NCBI GenBank assembly: GCA_040385825.1
Contig: JAZKGQ010000027.1
Span: forward strand, 1 to 40,993
Direction: 5' to 3'
DNA length: 40,993 bases
DNA from: JANNNF01 sp040385825
Lineage (GTDB): Bacteria; Pseudomonadota; Alphaproteobacteria; Rhodobacterales; Rhodobacteraceae
Shown here: positions 14,681-22,950 of the stretch, piece after piece
How positions within the stretch are numbered: the first letter of the stretch is position 1
Layout: every line of letters starts with the position of its first letter
Notes under the pieces: model-generated
What the model was told of the DNA's origin: nothing
Databases searched by the model: none
What the model saw: the letters and a program-made list of their open reading frames with translations, nothing else
Position numbers and translations under genes: made by a program

Positions 14681-14989
14681 ATGAGTAGCAACCTGCCACC
14701 ACTCCAAGTATGTGAACGTCTGATCGGCAAGCCCGAGCAGCTGTCCGTCATTTGCGGCAAAGAACCGAAAACGGCCTATGCGTGGCGTCACGCCTCGCTG
14801 AACCGAGGTGCCGGGGATTTGCCGTCCACCCGCGATATGCGCGCCCTGCTGGCCTATGCCGCCGCGCATCAGATCCCGCTGACAGCGGATCATCTGATCT
14901 GGGGTGCCAGTGAGGAAGAGCTAGCCGCGCTTGTGGCCAGCCTGCCAACAGCACCCACCTTTTCCAGCCGTCGCGAGGCTGCGGAATGA
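14681..14989 (+). CDS. Cro-like DNA-binding protein, first early gene
   Basis: 102 aa from ATG 14681. The segment QLSVICGKEPKTAYAWRHASLNRGAG looks like a helix-turn-helix of the Cro/YdaS type (KTAYAW as recognition helix), followed by LPSTRDMRALLAYAAAHQIPLTADHLIWG. It is the first rightward gene opposite the repressor, the standard place for Cro. Its end nearly touches the reversed DUF4145 gene. Confidence 0.7.
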   Translation: MSSNLPPLQVCERLIGKPEQLSVICGKEPKTAYAWRHASLNRGAGDLPSTRDMRALLAYAAAHQIPLTADHLIWGASEEELAALVASLPTAPTFSSRREAAE

Positions 14990-14994
14990 GGGGG

Positions 14995-15621
14995 TCAGGC
15001 AGTCGCGCGTTTGGCCTTGGCCGCATCGACCTTCGCGGGCAGTTCGAACGCGTAGACCAGAAAAAGGCGCACGAAGTCGCGACCAGCGGCGATGTCCTCC
15101 TTGCTGGTGGTGCCGTCATGCACAGCGTCGTTACCCAGAAAGCGAATTTCATGCATCGCTTCGATCAGGGCGTCGGGGGCGAAGGCTTTCATCGCTTCGA
15201 TCCGATCTTTCAAGTCCTTTTTCTTAGGCATGGCCATGATCGCCTTCAGCGCCTGTTCCAGCGTGGAGCGATAGCCAGCCGCTGCGAGGCGCAGTTTGCC
15301 ATGGGCAAAGGAGTGGTCGGCTTCGTCAAGAAAGCCTTCGACCTCTGGCGGCAGATGTTCAGGCACGGTCGTTTTCGCTGGTTCGGGCCAGACCAAAATC
15401 GGCGCAAAGGCCTCAAACAAGCTCGAACCAGTGAGGTGTTCAGGCCGATAAAGCCCGGCGTTGGTTTCAAGCGCGTAAACCACAACCCCGCGCCCACAAT
15501 TTTTGCAGTGGGCAAACATCGACACCATCGACTTTTCGTGAGGGTTTTCGGCAGAGCCGATCACCTTAAACCCGGAGCGCTTGGTCAAGCAGTGAGGGCA
15601 ATCATAGGAGAATTCGGACAT
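14995..15621 (-). CDS. DUF4145 protein with zinc finger, reversed cargo gene
   Basis: 208 aa from ATG 15621, with AGGGG six bases upstream. The N-terminal zinc finger has C8, C11, C39 and C42 (CPHC ... CKNC). The C-terminal DUF4145 domain has FLDEADHSFAHGKLRLAAAGYRSTLEQALKAI and IRFLGNDAVHDG. DUF4145 occurs alone and fused to restriction endonucleases and other defence proteins; its activity is unproven. It opposes the early operon on both sides, ending five bases after the Cro-like gene, and its start codon shares CATG with the next rightward gene. It is a likely moron with a defence or exclusion role. Confidence 0.85.
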   Translation of the reverse strand: MSEFSYDCPHCLTKRSGFKVIGSAENPHEKSMVSMFAHCKNCGRGVVVYALETNAGLYRPEHLTGSSLFEAFAPILVWPEPAKTTVPEHLPPEVEGFLDEADHSFAHGKLRLAAAGYRSTLEQALKAIMAMPKKKDLKDRIEAMKAFAPDALIEAMHEIRFLGNDAVHDGTTSKEDIAAGRDFVRLFLVYAFELPAKVDAAKAKRATA

Positions 15622-15814
15622 GAGCAACCCCTACGTGAACGCGCATTGCAAGATGATCGAAATTGCCTTGGAACCACCGGAGAGTCCAGCCGATACGGCG
15701 GTGTATCTGACGCAGCGGTATCTGGACCTGCCGGAAGATCGGCGGATCAACATGGCCATCGCGCTGATCATGGTGCTGACCACGCGCGAACAACTGGCGC
15801 GCTCGGCGCGCTGA
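15620..15814 (+). CDS. Hypothetical protein (64 aa)
   Basis: ATG 15620 has AGGAG at 15606-15610. Sequence MSNPYVNAHCKMIEIALEPPESPADTAVYLTQRYLDLPEDRRINMAIAL...; helical with no known motif. It overlaps the DUF4145 start head-to-head by two bases. The ribosome binding site lies inside the DUF4145 coding region, suggesting that DUF4145 arrived next to it later. Confidence 0.6.
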   Translation: MSNPYVNAHCKMIEIALEPPESPADTAVYLTQRYLDLPEDRRINMAIALIMVLTTREQLARSAR

Positions 15815-16016
15815 CCCATCCCATTCATGCCGCACCCGGTGACCGCCTGTTTTCCGCCGGGTGCCTCCTTGGCGGGGGGTTAGCCTCCTCCCGATCCCCC
15901 GCCGCTTTTCATTCTGATCGCGCTTGGGAAGGCGCGAGGGCCGTGCGCTGGCAAGTGGGCGCGGCCCCCAAAGCGGCGGTGGGGCAACCTGCCGCCGCAG
16001 CGGGGGGGGGTGTGCC
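15815..16016. other. Non-coding 200 bp with hairpin and G-tract
   Basis: Contains an 8-bp inverted repeat, GCACCCGG/CCGGGTGC (15832-15839 and 15857-15864, 17-nt loop, no T-run), and a run of G around 16001-16010 just before the next gene. No convincing gene was seen; only an 18-codon ORF starts at 15827. Confidence 0.5.
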
Positions 16017-16307
16017 ATGACTGACAGCCTGCCTGTGATCTTTGCGGCCAAGGCCGTGGCGGGATCGGCGCGCTGTGGCGGGCTGACCCAGCACATGGTC
16101 GATGACCTGCGCACCAAGGCCGAGGAGCTGCTGGCGCGGGGCGATGCCCTGCGGCTGGAGGTGCTGGCCTTCGCCACCATGTACGAGGAACACCGCTGGG
16201 ATGCCTATGCGATGGAAAAGCTGGGCGAAAGTCTGGACCGCGCCGTGCATGAGGCGCTGAACCCCACGGCCCCGCCCCTGCGCCACCGGAGGGACATTGA
16301 TGACTGA
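16017..16307 (+). CDS. Hypothetical helical early protein (96 aa)
   Basis: Starts at ATG 16017. MTDSLPVIFAAKAVAGSARCGGLTQHMVDDLRTKAEELLARGDALRLEVLAFATMYEEHRWDAYAMEKL is mostly helical, without a recognised family. Its end overlaps the next gene by 8 bp. Early operon position suggests a replication or host-takeover accessory. Confidence 0.6.
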   Translation: MTDSLPVIFAAKAVAGSARCGGLTQHMVDDLRTKAEELLARGDALRLEVLAFATMYEEHRWDAYAMEKLGESLDRAVHEALNPTAPPLRHRRDIDD

Positions 16308-16626
16308 CCTTTCCACCGCCCGGATCGTGGCCCATTTTTCCAAAGGCGATATGGCCGCCATTGCGCGCGGGCTGCGCACGGTCGCCGCTGCCACCAGTGA
16401 AACCGATGCCGTGCGCCTGGGCGTGCGGCCCAGTGATGCGCGCCGTGTTGCGCGCGCCATCGAGGCCAGCCTTGGGCTGCAATTCGCACCCACCCGGATC
16501 GTCGAAGTACCGGTTGAGCAGCCACTGTCGCGGTCTGCCGTGCTGTTCTTTGTCGTCATGCTGGGCCTGCAAGCCTTTGGCACCCTTGGTGATATCGCCC
16601 TTGCCATCGTGCAGGCGCTGCAATGA
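16300..16626 (+). CDS. Hypothetical protein with C-terminal TM (108 aa)
   Basis: ATG 16300, with GGAGGG six bases upstream. The N-terminal two thirds are soluble and helical (VRLGVRPSDARRVARAIEASLGLQF). It ends in AVLFFVVMLGLQAFGTLGDIALAIV, a probable membrane helix. ATGA overlap with the next gene. Function unknown. Confidence 0.6.
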   Translation: MTDLSTARIVAHFSKGDMAAIARGLRTVAAATSETDAVRLGVRPSDARRVARAIEASLGLQFAPTRIVEVPVEQPLSRSAVLFFVVMLGLQAFGTLGDIALAIVQALQ

Positions 16627-16970
16627 GCGCGCCCGCCGCCCCCAAGCTGACGCTGGAGCATCAGTTGATCGCCAACGCGCTGGCGTTTCTGGTGGTGCAG
16701 TTCCCCGAGAACGAAAACTGGCCGGTCGTGCTGGCCTGCCTTGGGGATGCGCACCGCGCCGCCGAACGGTCCGGCCCGCAGGCCATTGCGCTGATCGACG
16801 CGGCCACGCTGGTGCTGAAATTTGCGCCCGCCCGCCGCACCGCAGACGGGGCCGCGTCTTGGGCCCATGCGATCGGCATCGCGCAGATCGCGCTTTCGTC
16901 CTTCTTTTTCTGGCGGTTTGCCCTGGTGCAAGACGCCCTGCATCCGCAACCCGAGGAGACGGTGGAATGA
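16623..16970 (+). CDS. Hypothetical protein (115 aa)
   Basis: Starts in an ATGA overlap. MSAPAAPKLTLEHQLIANALAFLVVQFPENENW... has helices and one hydrophobic C-terminal stretch (IGIAQIALSSFFFWRFALVQ), possibly membrane-associated. Its stop overlaps the next ATG (ATGA). No family was recognised. Confidence 0.6.
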   Translation: MSAPAAPKLTLEHQLIANALAFLVVQFPENENWPVVLACLGDAHRAAERSGPQAIALIDAATLVLKFAPARRTADGAASWAHAIGIAQIALSSFFFWRFALVQDALHPQPEETVE

Positions 16971-18115
16971 AGTTTCTGGATGATCTGTCGCTGACCGGGC
17001 TGGACGCCCTGACCGGCCAGTTGATGCTGCTGTGTGATGTCGGCCACCGGTTGGCCAGTGCCGGGCTGGCCCCGGTGTTTGACCTGACCCCCGGCGAGGA
17101 GGGCATCATCCGGTTGCCGGTCATCGTGCCGGGGTTGAGCGTGGAAGGTTTGTACGACTATCTGGAGCGTGCGCCTGCCAGCGATGACCTGACCGACATC
17201 GTGATCGAACCTAAAACCGAACAAGCCGCCCCTGTTGCCGTTCCGGGCACCCCCTTCCACATCACCCGGGCGGCGGCGGTGGCGGTCAAGGTCACAGCAC
17301 AAACCACAGAACAGGCCACCAGCCCGGAGCAGACGCCCCCAACGGCGCAGGCGGGTGGTCCTAGCGTCGGGGAGGGCGGGCGTAGCAGCACCCAACCCCT
17401 GCCCGACGCGCCAGAAAACCTTGCCCCGGCGCAGGCCGTGGACGCCACCGAAACCATCTTTGACAGTCCCATTGTTTCCCCCCGGTCTGTGGCGGTCTCA
17501 GACGCCGCAGAGGTGCCCCAAGACACCAAGCCGGAGGTCGAAGCCCCTGCGGTGGTGGCCTCACCCGCCACCGCAGGCGCGGCTTTGCCAAGTGCTGACA
17601 CCGGCGGGCTGGTTCTGGGTCCGCTGACAGATGACGAGCGGAATTTCATCGCGGCGCATGCCCAGTTGGGCTGGAAATCTGCGATGATCGCCGAGGCGCT
17701 GAACCGCAAGGTGCAGACCATCGGCCTGTTCATGTCCAACCTGCCCAAACCCGAAGCGCCCGAGGTGGAGCGTGTTGCACCGGCCCCTGCGCCAGTTGCG
17801 GCAGACCCCGCCCCGGTTGCGGCCCCCGGCCAGTCTGGCGCGCCGATGACGCCGCTGCTGACCCATCTGTTCGGCCTGCCGACCAAGGGCTGGACCACGG
17901 CGCAGGATCACGAGCTGATGGAGCTGTGCTGCACGGGCTGGGGCTACAACGAGCTGCAGGTGCAGCTGAAGCGCGCGAAGGCCGATCTGGTGGCGCGGTT
18001 CGATCTGCTGACCGGGTTGTACCGCGATGCCAATGACAAACAGGCCCGCCGCTTCAAGCGCGAGGATGTGCTGGTGGCCCTTGCCAGCCTGCTGCCTGCG
18101 CAAAAGCTGGAGTAG
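16967..18115 (+). CDS. Two-HTH early regulator-like protein with Pro/Ala linker (382 aa)
   Basis: Starts at ATG 16967. It has a folded N-terminal region (1-80), a long Pro/Ala/Glu/Thr-rich disordered region (about 82-215), an HTH-like unit at about 218-260 (LTDDERNFIAAHAQLGWKS...AEALNRKVQTIG), a second Pro/Ala linker, and a second similar unit at about 308-347 (GWTTAQDHELMELCCTGW...LQVQLKRAKADLVARF). Both units share the pattern W/L-T-x2-(E/D)-x-x-L/I...GW...I/L-x-x-L-x-R, which resembles GcrA- or Myb-like DNA-binding modules. It may regulate early or host genes or help replication. The family link is inference. Confidence 0.65.
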   Translation: MKFLDDLSLTGLDALTGQLMLLCDVGHRLASAGLAPVFDLTPGEEGIIRLPVIVPGLSVEGLYDYLERAPASDDLTDIVIEPKTEQAAPVAVPGTPFHITRAAAVAVKVTAQTTEQATSPEQTPPTAQAGGPSVGEGGRSSTQPLPDAPENLAPAQAVDATETIFDSPIVSPRSVAVSDAAEVPQDTKPEVEAPAVVASPATAGAALPSADTGGLVLGPLTDDERNFIAAHAQLGWKSAMIAEALNRKVQTIGLFMSNLPKPEAPEVERVAPAPAPVAADPAPVAAPGQSGAPMTPLLTHLFGLPTKGWTTAQDHELMELCCTGWGYNELQVQLKRAKADLVARFDLLTGLYRDANDKQARRFKREDVLVALASLLPAQKLE

Positions 18116-18121
18116 GGGCCG

Positions 18122-18343
18122 ATGATGAAAGCAAGCGTCTTTACCCCGTTCCTGTCATCGTTGTTTGGCGTGATGCCCCATTTCCTGATCCCTGATCTGA
18201 GCAACGGTGAAATCCGGTTCCGGTCAAACGGAGGCAGTGTGCCTGCCGCCCCCAAAGGTGCCGTAGCCCGCAACCGTCGCCTCGCCGCCAAGCGCCGCGC
18301 TGTCACCCGGGCCAAGCGGTTGGGGCAGGTGAAACATGGCTGA
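18122..18343 (+). CDS. Hypothetical basic protein (73 aa)
   Basis: ATG 18122 (or 18125), with AGGGG upstream. The N-terminus is hydrophobic (MMKASVFTPFLSSLFGVMPHFLIPD); the C-terminal half is strongly Arg/Lys-rich (VARNRRLAAKRRAVTRAKRLGQVKHG), likely nucleic-acid binding. It overlaps the next gene by 8 bp. Confidence 0.5.
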   Translation: MMKASVFTPFLSSLFGVMPHFLIPDLSNGEIRFRSNGGSVPAAPKGAVARNRRLAAKRRAVTRAKRLGQVKHG

Positions 18344-18554
18344 CCGATCCGCATTCATCCCTTGTACACTGACGGACACATTGGGGTGCGACCTTGCCGC
18401 CTTGGCGGCAGAGGAAATGCGCTTGAAAGCCCGTCTGCGCCAGATCGAGCGGCAGCGGCTGGATGCGATGATGGCGCGTGAGATGGTGCGAGCCATGGGC
18501 CCGCAACCCGACGGCTTTACGTTCCAGCACATCAGTTTTCGGGTCTACGGCTGA
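18336..18554 (+). CDS. Hypothetical coiled-coil protein (72 aa)
   Basis: MADRSAFIPCTLTDTLGCDLAALAAEEMRLKARLRQIERQRLDAMMAREMVRAMG... contains a charged amphipathic helix at about 22-52. It directly precedes the primase by two bases. Function unknown. Confidence 0.6.
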   Translation: MADRSAFIPCTLTDTLGCDLAALAAEEMRLKARLRQIERQRLDAMMAREMVRAMGPQPDGFTFQHISFRVYG

Positions 18555-18556
18555 CC

Positions 18557-19735
18557 ATGGCGGGCGCGGGCACCATCAGCACCGATGACCTGAAGGACCG
18601 GCTGCTGGCGCAGCTGGACCTTTTGGTGCATCAGTTCGCGCCCCCGGCCAACGGCAGCTACACCAAGGGCGAGTTGTATTTCACCCTGAACCCCGGCCGG
18701 GCCGACCGGCATGTGGGGTCATTCTGCATTCACATGTCCGGGGCCAAGGCCGGACGATGGATCGACTATGCCAGCGGCGACCGGGGCGATGTGATCGACT
18801 TGATCGGGTTGAACCTGGGCATCACGGACCCTGCCGCCAAATTCCGCGAAGCGCGCGCCTGGCTTGGCCTCGACACCGAAGATCCCGCCACCCGCCGCCG
18901 TCGCGAAGAACAGGCGGCCCGGATGAAGCAGCAGCGCGAGGCGCAGGCGGCACAAGAAGCCGAGCGCCGCGCCCGGCAGCGCAAGACGGCGCAGGCGGTC
19001 TGGCTGTCAGCCGAGCCCAACATCATCGGCACGGCGGTGGATTTTTACCTGCGCGGGCGCGGCATTGACCTGTCGCTGTTGCCGCACATTCCCGGCGCCA
19101 TTCGGTTTCACCCCGAGTGTCGGTATTACTTCACCGCTGAGGTCGAAGACCCCGAGACTGGCGAGATCACGACGCGCCACCGCTATCGCCCGATGCCCGC
19201 CATGGTCACCGCAATTGCGCGCGGGCCCAAGATCATCGACTGCCACCGCACCTATCTGGAACGCGGCGGCGATGGCATCTGGCGCAAGGCCGCCGTTGAG
19301 GATGCGAAGAAAGTGTTCGGCGATTACACCGGCGGGTCAGTGCGCCTCTGCGGTGCCCCCGGCCCGCGTGGCGGCCGCCTGAAGCTGCGCGATGCGCCGC
19401 AAGGGGCCCGGGTGTTCGTGGCCGAGGGGATCGAGAACGCGCTGTCCCTGATCATGCTGCGCCACCTTGAAGGCCTGCCCCCTGATTTTGTCATCGCCGC
19501 CGGAATGATCGCCAATCTGGCGCATGTGGACCTGCCCGCCACCGTCGCATCGGTGGTGCTGGCCGCCGACAATGACAGCGGCGCACAGGCGGGTGACATG
19601 CTGGACCGGGCCATCAAGGCCCATGCGAAGGCGGGCCGCGAGGTGCGCGTCTGGCGCAGCGACACCCCCGGCCACGATCTGAACGATGATCTGCAAGCGG
19701 TTCTGGCCGCGATGAAACTGGAAGGGGCGGCGTAA
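18557..19735 (+). CDS. Toprim-domain DNA primase-like protein (392 aa)
   Basis: The N-terminal about 105 residues (YFTLNPGRADRH...SGDRGDVIDLI) look like the DNA-recognition module of phage primases. A charged coiled coil spans about 110-150. The C-terminal Toprim_3-type domain has VAEGIENAL (E290), LAADNDSG (337-342) and DLNDDL (374-379), the acidic residues that bind Mg2+. It should make RNA primers and works with the helicase encoded four genes downstream. Its TAA overlaps the ATG of the next gene. Confidence 0.88.
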   Translation: MAGAGTISTDDLKDRLLAQLDLLVHQFAPPANGSYTKGELYFTLNPGRADRHVGSFCIHMSGAKAGRWIDYASGDRGDVIDLIGLNLGITDPAAKFREARAWLGLDTEDPATRRRREEQAARMKQQREAQAAQEAERRARQRKTAQAVWLSAEPNIIGTAVDFYLRGRGIDLSLLPHIPGAIRFHPECRYYFTAEVEDPETGEITTRHRYRPMPAMVTAIARGPKIIDCHRTYLERGGDGIWRKAAVEDAKKVFGDYTGGSVRLCGAPGPRGGRLKLRDAPQGARVFVAEGIENALSLIMLRHLEGLPPDFVIAAGMIANLAHVDLPATVASVVLAADNDSGAQAGDMLDRAIKAHAKAGREVRVWRSDTPGHDLNDDLQAVLAAMKLEGAA

Positions 19736-20412
19736 TGTTTCGGCATACCAGCAGAGAAAAAGGCATATGGCGTGGTTGGTTGGAAAACGACCAATCGCTT
19801 GAACTGTATTGGGGCGGACCCACGACCGTTGCCTTTCGCGTGCTGGTCCACTCGAACGACGCCGATCAAGGCGACAGGATGCTGAACATCAGCCTTGGCT
19901 TTGCCCAAGCCTTTATCCCTTTGGGTATCAGCAAGCGGTTTTATCAATGCGGGGAAGAACCCCAGTGGGGCTTCGATCTAAGCCGAGAATTTGGCATCGT
20001 GCTGAATTGGGGCAGGCACCGCAAGCACTGGGAATGGCCGTTCCATAGCTTCACCTTTCGCTATGAACAGGAAGACGAAGATGGTGTTTGGCGCAGCATT
20101 CTGGGCCGAGGTGAGGCAGGGCATGGCCCAAAAGAGGAAACCCACCCCTACACCTATGTGCTGAAAAGCGGTGAGGTTCAGCACCGCTCCGCCACGATAC
20201 ATCGCACGCGGCACGTTCTGGCCCGTCATATCCTGCACCGCTTTGGCTGGCCAAGGCGGACGCTGAACAGCATCGACGTTAGGTTTTCTGACGAGGTTGG
20301 CGAGCGCAGCGGATCTTGGAAGGGCGGCTGCATCGGATGCAGTTTCGCCATGAAACCCGGAGAAGTGCCGATTGATACCCTGCGTCGGATGGAACGGGAG
20401 CGCACGTTCTGA
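19735..20412 (+). CDS. Hypothetical Trp-rich protein (225 aa)
   Basis: It overlaps the primase stop by one base (TAATG). It is rich in Trp, His, Arg and aromatics (RGWLENDQSLELYWGG, HRKHWEWPFHSFTFRYE, HRTRHVLARHILHRFGWPRR), probably a beta-rich globular fold. Base composition is lower in GC than the primase and helicase around it, which suggests later acquisition. No catalytic motif was recognised. Being between primase and helicase, a replication-linked role is possible but unproven. Confidence 0.6.
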   Translation: MFRHTSREKGIWRGWLENDQSLELYWGGPTTVAFRVLVHSNDADQGDRMLNISLGFAQAFIPLGISKRFYQCGEEPQWGFDLSREFGIVLNWGRHRKHWEWPFHSFTFRYEQEDEDGVWRSILGRGEAGHGPKEETHPYTYVLKSGEVQHRSATIHRTRHVLARHILHRFGWPRRTLNSIDVRFSDEVGERSGSWKGGCIGCSFAMKPGEVPIDTLRRMERERTF

Positions 20413-20597
20413 TGACCGTCGCCCTGATCATCATCTTGTTGCTGCCCGGCCAGCCGCCCAGTGCGGTGCAGATCGGCACCATGCGCGACCTGCCGTCCTG
20501 CATGGTGGCAGGCGAGGGCGCGGCCCATGTGCTGGCCCGCGCCACACCCGGGGCCGTTGTCGGATGGTCCTGCAAGCCGCTGGCGGCCGGGGCATGA
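20412..20597 (+). CDS. Small secreted or membrane protein (61 aa)
   Basis: MTVALIIILLLPGQPPSA looks like a signal peptide or TM segment. The remainder has two cysteines (PSCMV, WSCKP), compatible with a periplasmic disulfide. Start overlaps the upstream stop (TGATG); end overlaps the next start. Function unknown. Confidence 0.55.
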   Translation: MTVALIIILLLPGQPPSAVQIGTMRDLPSCMVAGEGAAHVLARATPGAVVGWSCKPLAAGA

Positions 20598-20872
20598 GCG
20601 GCAATGGCTACGGCGAAAAGCACGAAAACTGGCGCGATGCCATGGGTCTGTTTGATCAGTGTCCGCGCGCCCTGCGCGACGTGCTGAATTACGCAGTCGG
20701 CCCGTACCACGTCAAAGACACGGTCAGCGAGGTGGTGCGCATCAAGGCAATGCACCGGGGCTGCACCACGACCAAAGCCATCGCGATCCTCGCCCGCCAC
20801 ATCGAACAGGTCCACAGCCCAAAGCTTACACTGCAAGCCTATGGCCCGACCCACCCGGAAGCCCAAGTATGA
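20594..20872 (+). CDS. Hypothetical early protein (92 aa)
   Basis: ATG 20594, four-base overlap upstream and ATGA overlap with the helicase. MSGNGYGEKHENWRDAMGLFDQCPRALRDVLNYAVGPYHVKD... is helical, with a GCTTTKAIAILARHI segment that could be an HTH. It may be a helicase-loader or accessory by position only. Confidence 0.55.
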   Translation: MSGNGYGEKHENWRDAMGLFDQCPRALRDVLNYAVGPYHVKDTVSEVVRIKAMHRGCTTTKAIAILARHIEQVHSPKLTLQAYGPTHPEAQV

Positions 20873-22950
20873 CCGATACCCCCGCAACAGACACCGGCTG
20901 GATGGATGCTGTCCCGATTGCGGGCGACCCGGTCAAGCCGGTGGCCAAGCCCAAGGGCAAGGTGACGCCACTGCGCCCGCTGTCCAAGCTGGCCGCCGAC
21001 CTCGACAACGCGCCGATCGCGGCTGTGGGCAAGCCCAAGGCAGCGCCTGAAGGCGACCGGGGTGGTGATGGGGGCCCCGACCAGGGCGGCGATCCGGGGC
21101 CTGACCTCGACCCGCAGGACAATGACCTGCCGCCCCCAGATGCCCCCCCCGGCCGCCCCCCCAAGCCACCCCGGCCGCAGGGCGAGATTTGGGAGGATTG
21201 CCCGGTCAAGCCGCTTGGCGTCAACGGGGCGGATTATTTCTACCTCGACCCGCATGGTCAGCAGCGTCGCATCACCAAGCACGATGCCCAGAACATCATG
21301 ATGCTGTTCGGCAAGCGGCTGCCTGCGCTGTATTGGCATTTCCCCAAGTGGAACCGCGACCCCGACAGTGGGGCGATGACCCGCAAGCCGGATCATTTTG
21401 ACCATCAGACCGCCACCAGTGCGATGATCCAGGCCTGTAGCGAAAAGGGCCTGTTTGACCCGGACAGCGCGGTGCGCGGCGTGGGGGCCTGGGCCGATGA
21501 TGACGGCCAGTTGGTCTATCATGCGGGCAGCAAGTTGTATATCGGGGCCACCGAGGTGCCGCCCGGCGCGCATCAGGGCAAGATTTACCCGGCTGCCCCC
21601 ACCATCCCGCACCCTGCCGCCGCCGACAAAGACCGCAGCGACCCGGTGCCTGCCATTCTGGACACGCTGAACACCTGGAAATGGGCGCGCGGCGAGGTGG
21701 ATGCGCAGATTGCCCTTGGCACCATCGGCGTGCAGGCCTTTGGCGGCGCGCTGGACTGGCGGCCTGCCTATTGGATCACGGGCGGTGCCGGGTCTGGCAA
21801 ATCGGCCCTGCAGCGCCTGATCCTGCACATCCATGGCGGCGATACCGGCATCGTACAATCGACCGACCCGACCGCGCGCGGCATTGCCAGTCAGTTGGGC
21901 CAATCGACCAAGCCGGTCGCCCTGGACGAGCTGGAGCCCGGCGACGCGGGCAGCAGCAAGGAACGCGACATCATCGCCACCGCCCGCGTGGCGGCGTCGG
22001 GTGGCAAATGGCTGCGCGGCAGTTCCGACCAGCGCGGCAGTTCGGGCCAGTTGCGCAGCACCTTCCTGTTCAGCTCGATCCTCATTCCCGGCATCCTCAA
22101 AAGCCAGGACCTGCAGCGGATCATCGTGCTGAGCCTCGACCCGCTGCCCGACGGGGCCAAGCCGCCGGACATGCGGGCCGACACCTGGCGCAAGCGTGGC
22201 GCGGCACTGAAGCGGCTGATCCTCGATCGCTGGCCCACATGGGCTGACCGGCTGGAGCTGTGGCGCGCGGCCTTTGCCGTTGAGCGTGTGACGGGCCGTG
22301 ACGGTGACAACTGGGCCACCACCTTCGCCATGGCGCAGATGGTGCAGAACGCGGCGATGCCGACGGCCGAGGAGATGGCAGGCTGGGTGCGCCGGGTGGC
22401 GGCCGAGATCAGGGCCAACCGGGGCGAGGCAGGCAATGACGCGACCGAGGTGGTGACCCACCTGCTGAGCCAGGAGTACGACGTGTTCCGCCGGGGCGAG
22501 CGCTACACGCTGGCCCAGTGGGTGCAGGTGGCCGCTGGCAGCCCCGGTGCGCCGCCGGGCCTACTGAACGATTTTGGCGCTGACCTCGATGGCAAGCGCC
22601 AGCGATCTGAGGCCGCCAACCGGCATCTGGCCAAGGCGATGATCAAGGTGGTGGCCGAGGGCCGCGACCCGCCCCGCCTGTTCATCGGCAACAAGCCGGT
22701 GCAGAGCCTGCTGAACCTGTTCGATGGCAGCCAGTGGGCCGGTGGTGCCTGGACACAGAGCCTCAAACGCATCCCCGGCGCGTTGGTGCCAGACCGGGTG
22801 CGCACGCTTGCCGGGGTCGGATCACGCGGGGTGGAAGTGCCTTTGTCCGCCCTTGAGGGCATCATGGACGGCCCCGACACCATCGTCAGCGCCCAGACCC
22901 GCGATGTACCCGTAAATTCCCTGCCCGATGACATGGAGGGTTTTGTGTGA
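20869..22950 (+). CDS. Replicative P-loop helicase/ATPase (693 aa)
   Basis: Starts at ATG 20869 inside an ATGA overlap. The N-terminal 105 residues are a Pro/Gly/Asp-rich disordered tail, followed by a folded domain at about 108-290. The ATPase core has Walker A GGAGSGKS (305-312) and Walker B-like VALDELEP (350-357), then conserved-looking STDPTARGIASQLGQS and FLFSSILIPGI. The C-terminal region at about 480-690 is probably winged-helix. It resembles the helicase half of phage primase-helicase systems, with the primase as a separate gene. It ends just before the CCACAACG cluster. Confidence 0.8.
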   Translation: MTDTPATDTGWMDAVPIAGDPVKPVAKPKGKVTPLRPLSKLAADLDNAPIAAVGKPKAAPEGDRGGDGGPDQGGDPGPDLDPQDNDLPPPDAPPGRPPKPPRPQGEIWEDCPVKPLGVNGADYFYLDPHGQQRRITKHDAQNIMMLFGKRLPALYWHFPKWNRDPDSGAMTRKPDHFDHQTATSAMIQACSEKGLFDPDSAVRGVGAWADDDGQLVYHAGSKLYIGATEVPPGAHQGKIYPAAPTIPHPAAADKDRSDPVPAILDTLNTWKWARGEVDAQIALGTIGVQAFGGALDWRPAYWITGGAGSGKSALQRLILHIHGGDTGIVQSTDPTARGIASQLGQSTKPVALDELEPGDAGSSKERDIIATARVAASGGKWLRGSSDQRGSSGQLRSTFLFSSILIPGILKSQDLQRIIVLSLDPLPDGAKPPDMRADTWRKRGAALKRLILDRWPTWADRLELWRAAFAVERVTGRDGDNWATTFAMAQMVQNAAMPTAEEMAGWVRRVAAEIRANRGEAGNDATEVVTHLLSQEYDVFRRGERYTLAQWVQVAAGSPGAPPGLLNDFGADLDGKRQRSEAANRHLAKAMIKVVAEGRDPPRLFIGNKPVQSLLNLFDGSQWAGGAWTQSLKRIPGALVPDRVRTLAGVGSRGVEVPLSALEGIMDGPDTIVSAQTRDVPVNSLPDDMEGFV

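Noticed and set aside
14986..16020. 344-codon plus-strand open frame starting in ATGA overlap with the Cro-like gene
   Set aside because: It is antisense to the DUF4145 gene, which has both a zinc finger and family motifs; the translated plus frame has no recognisable fold.
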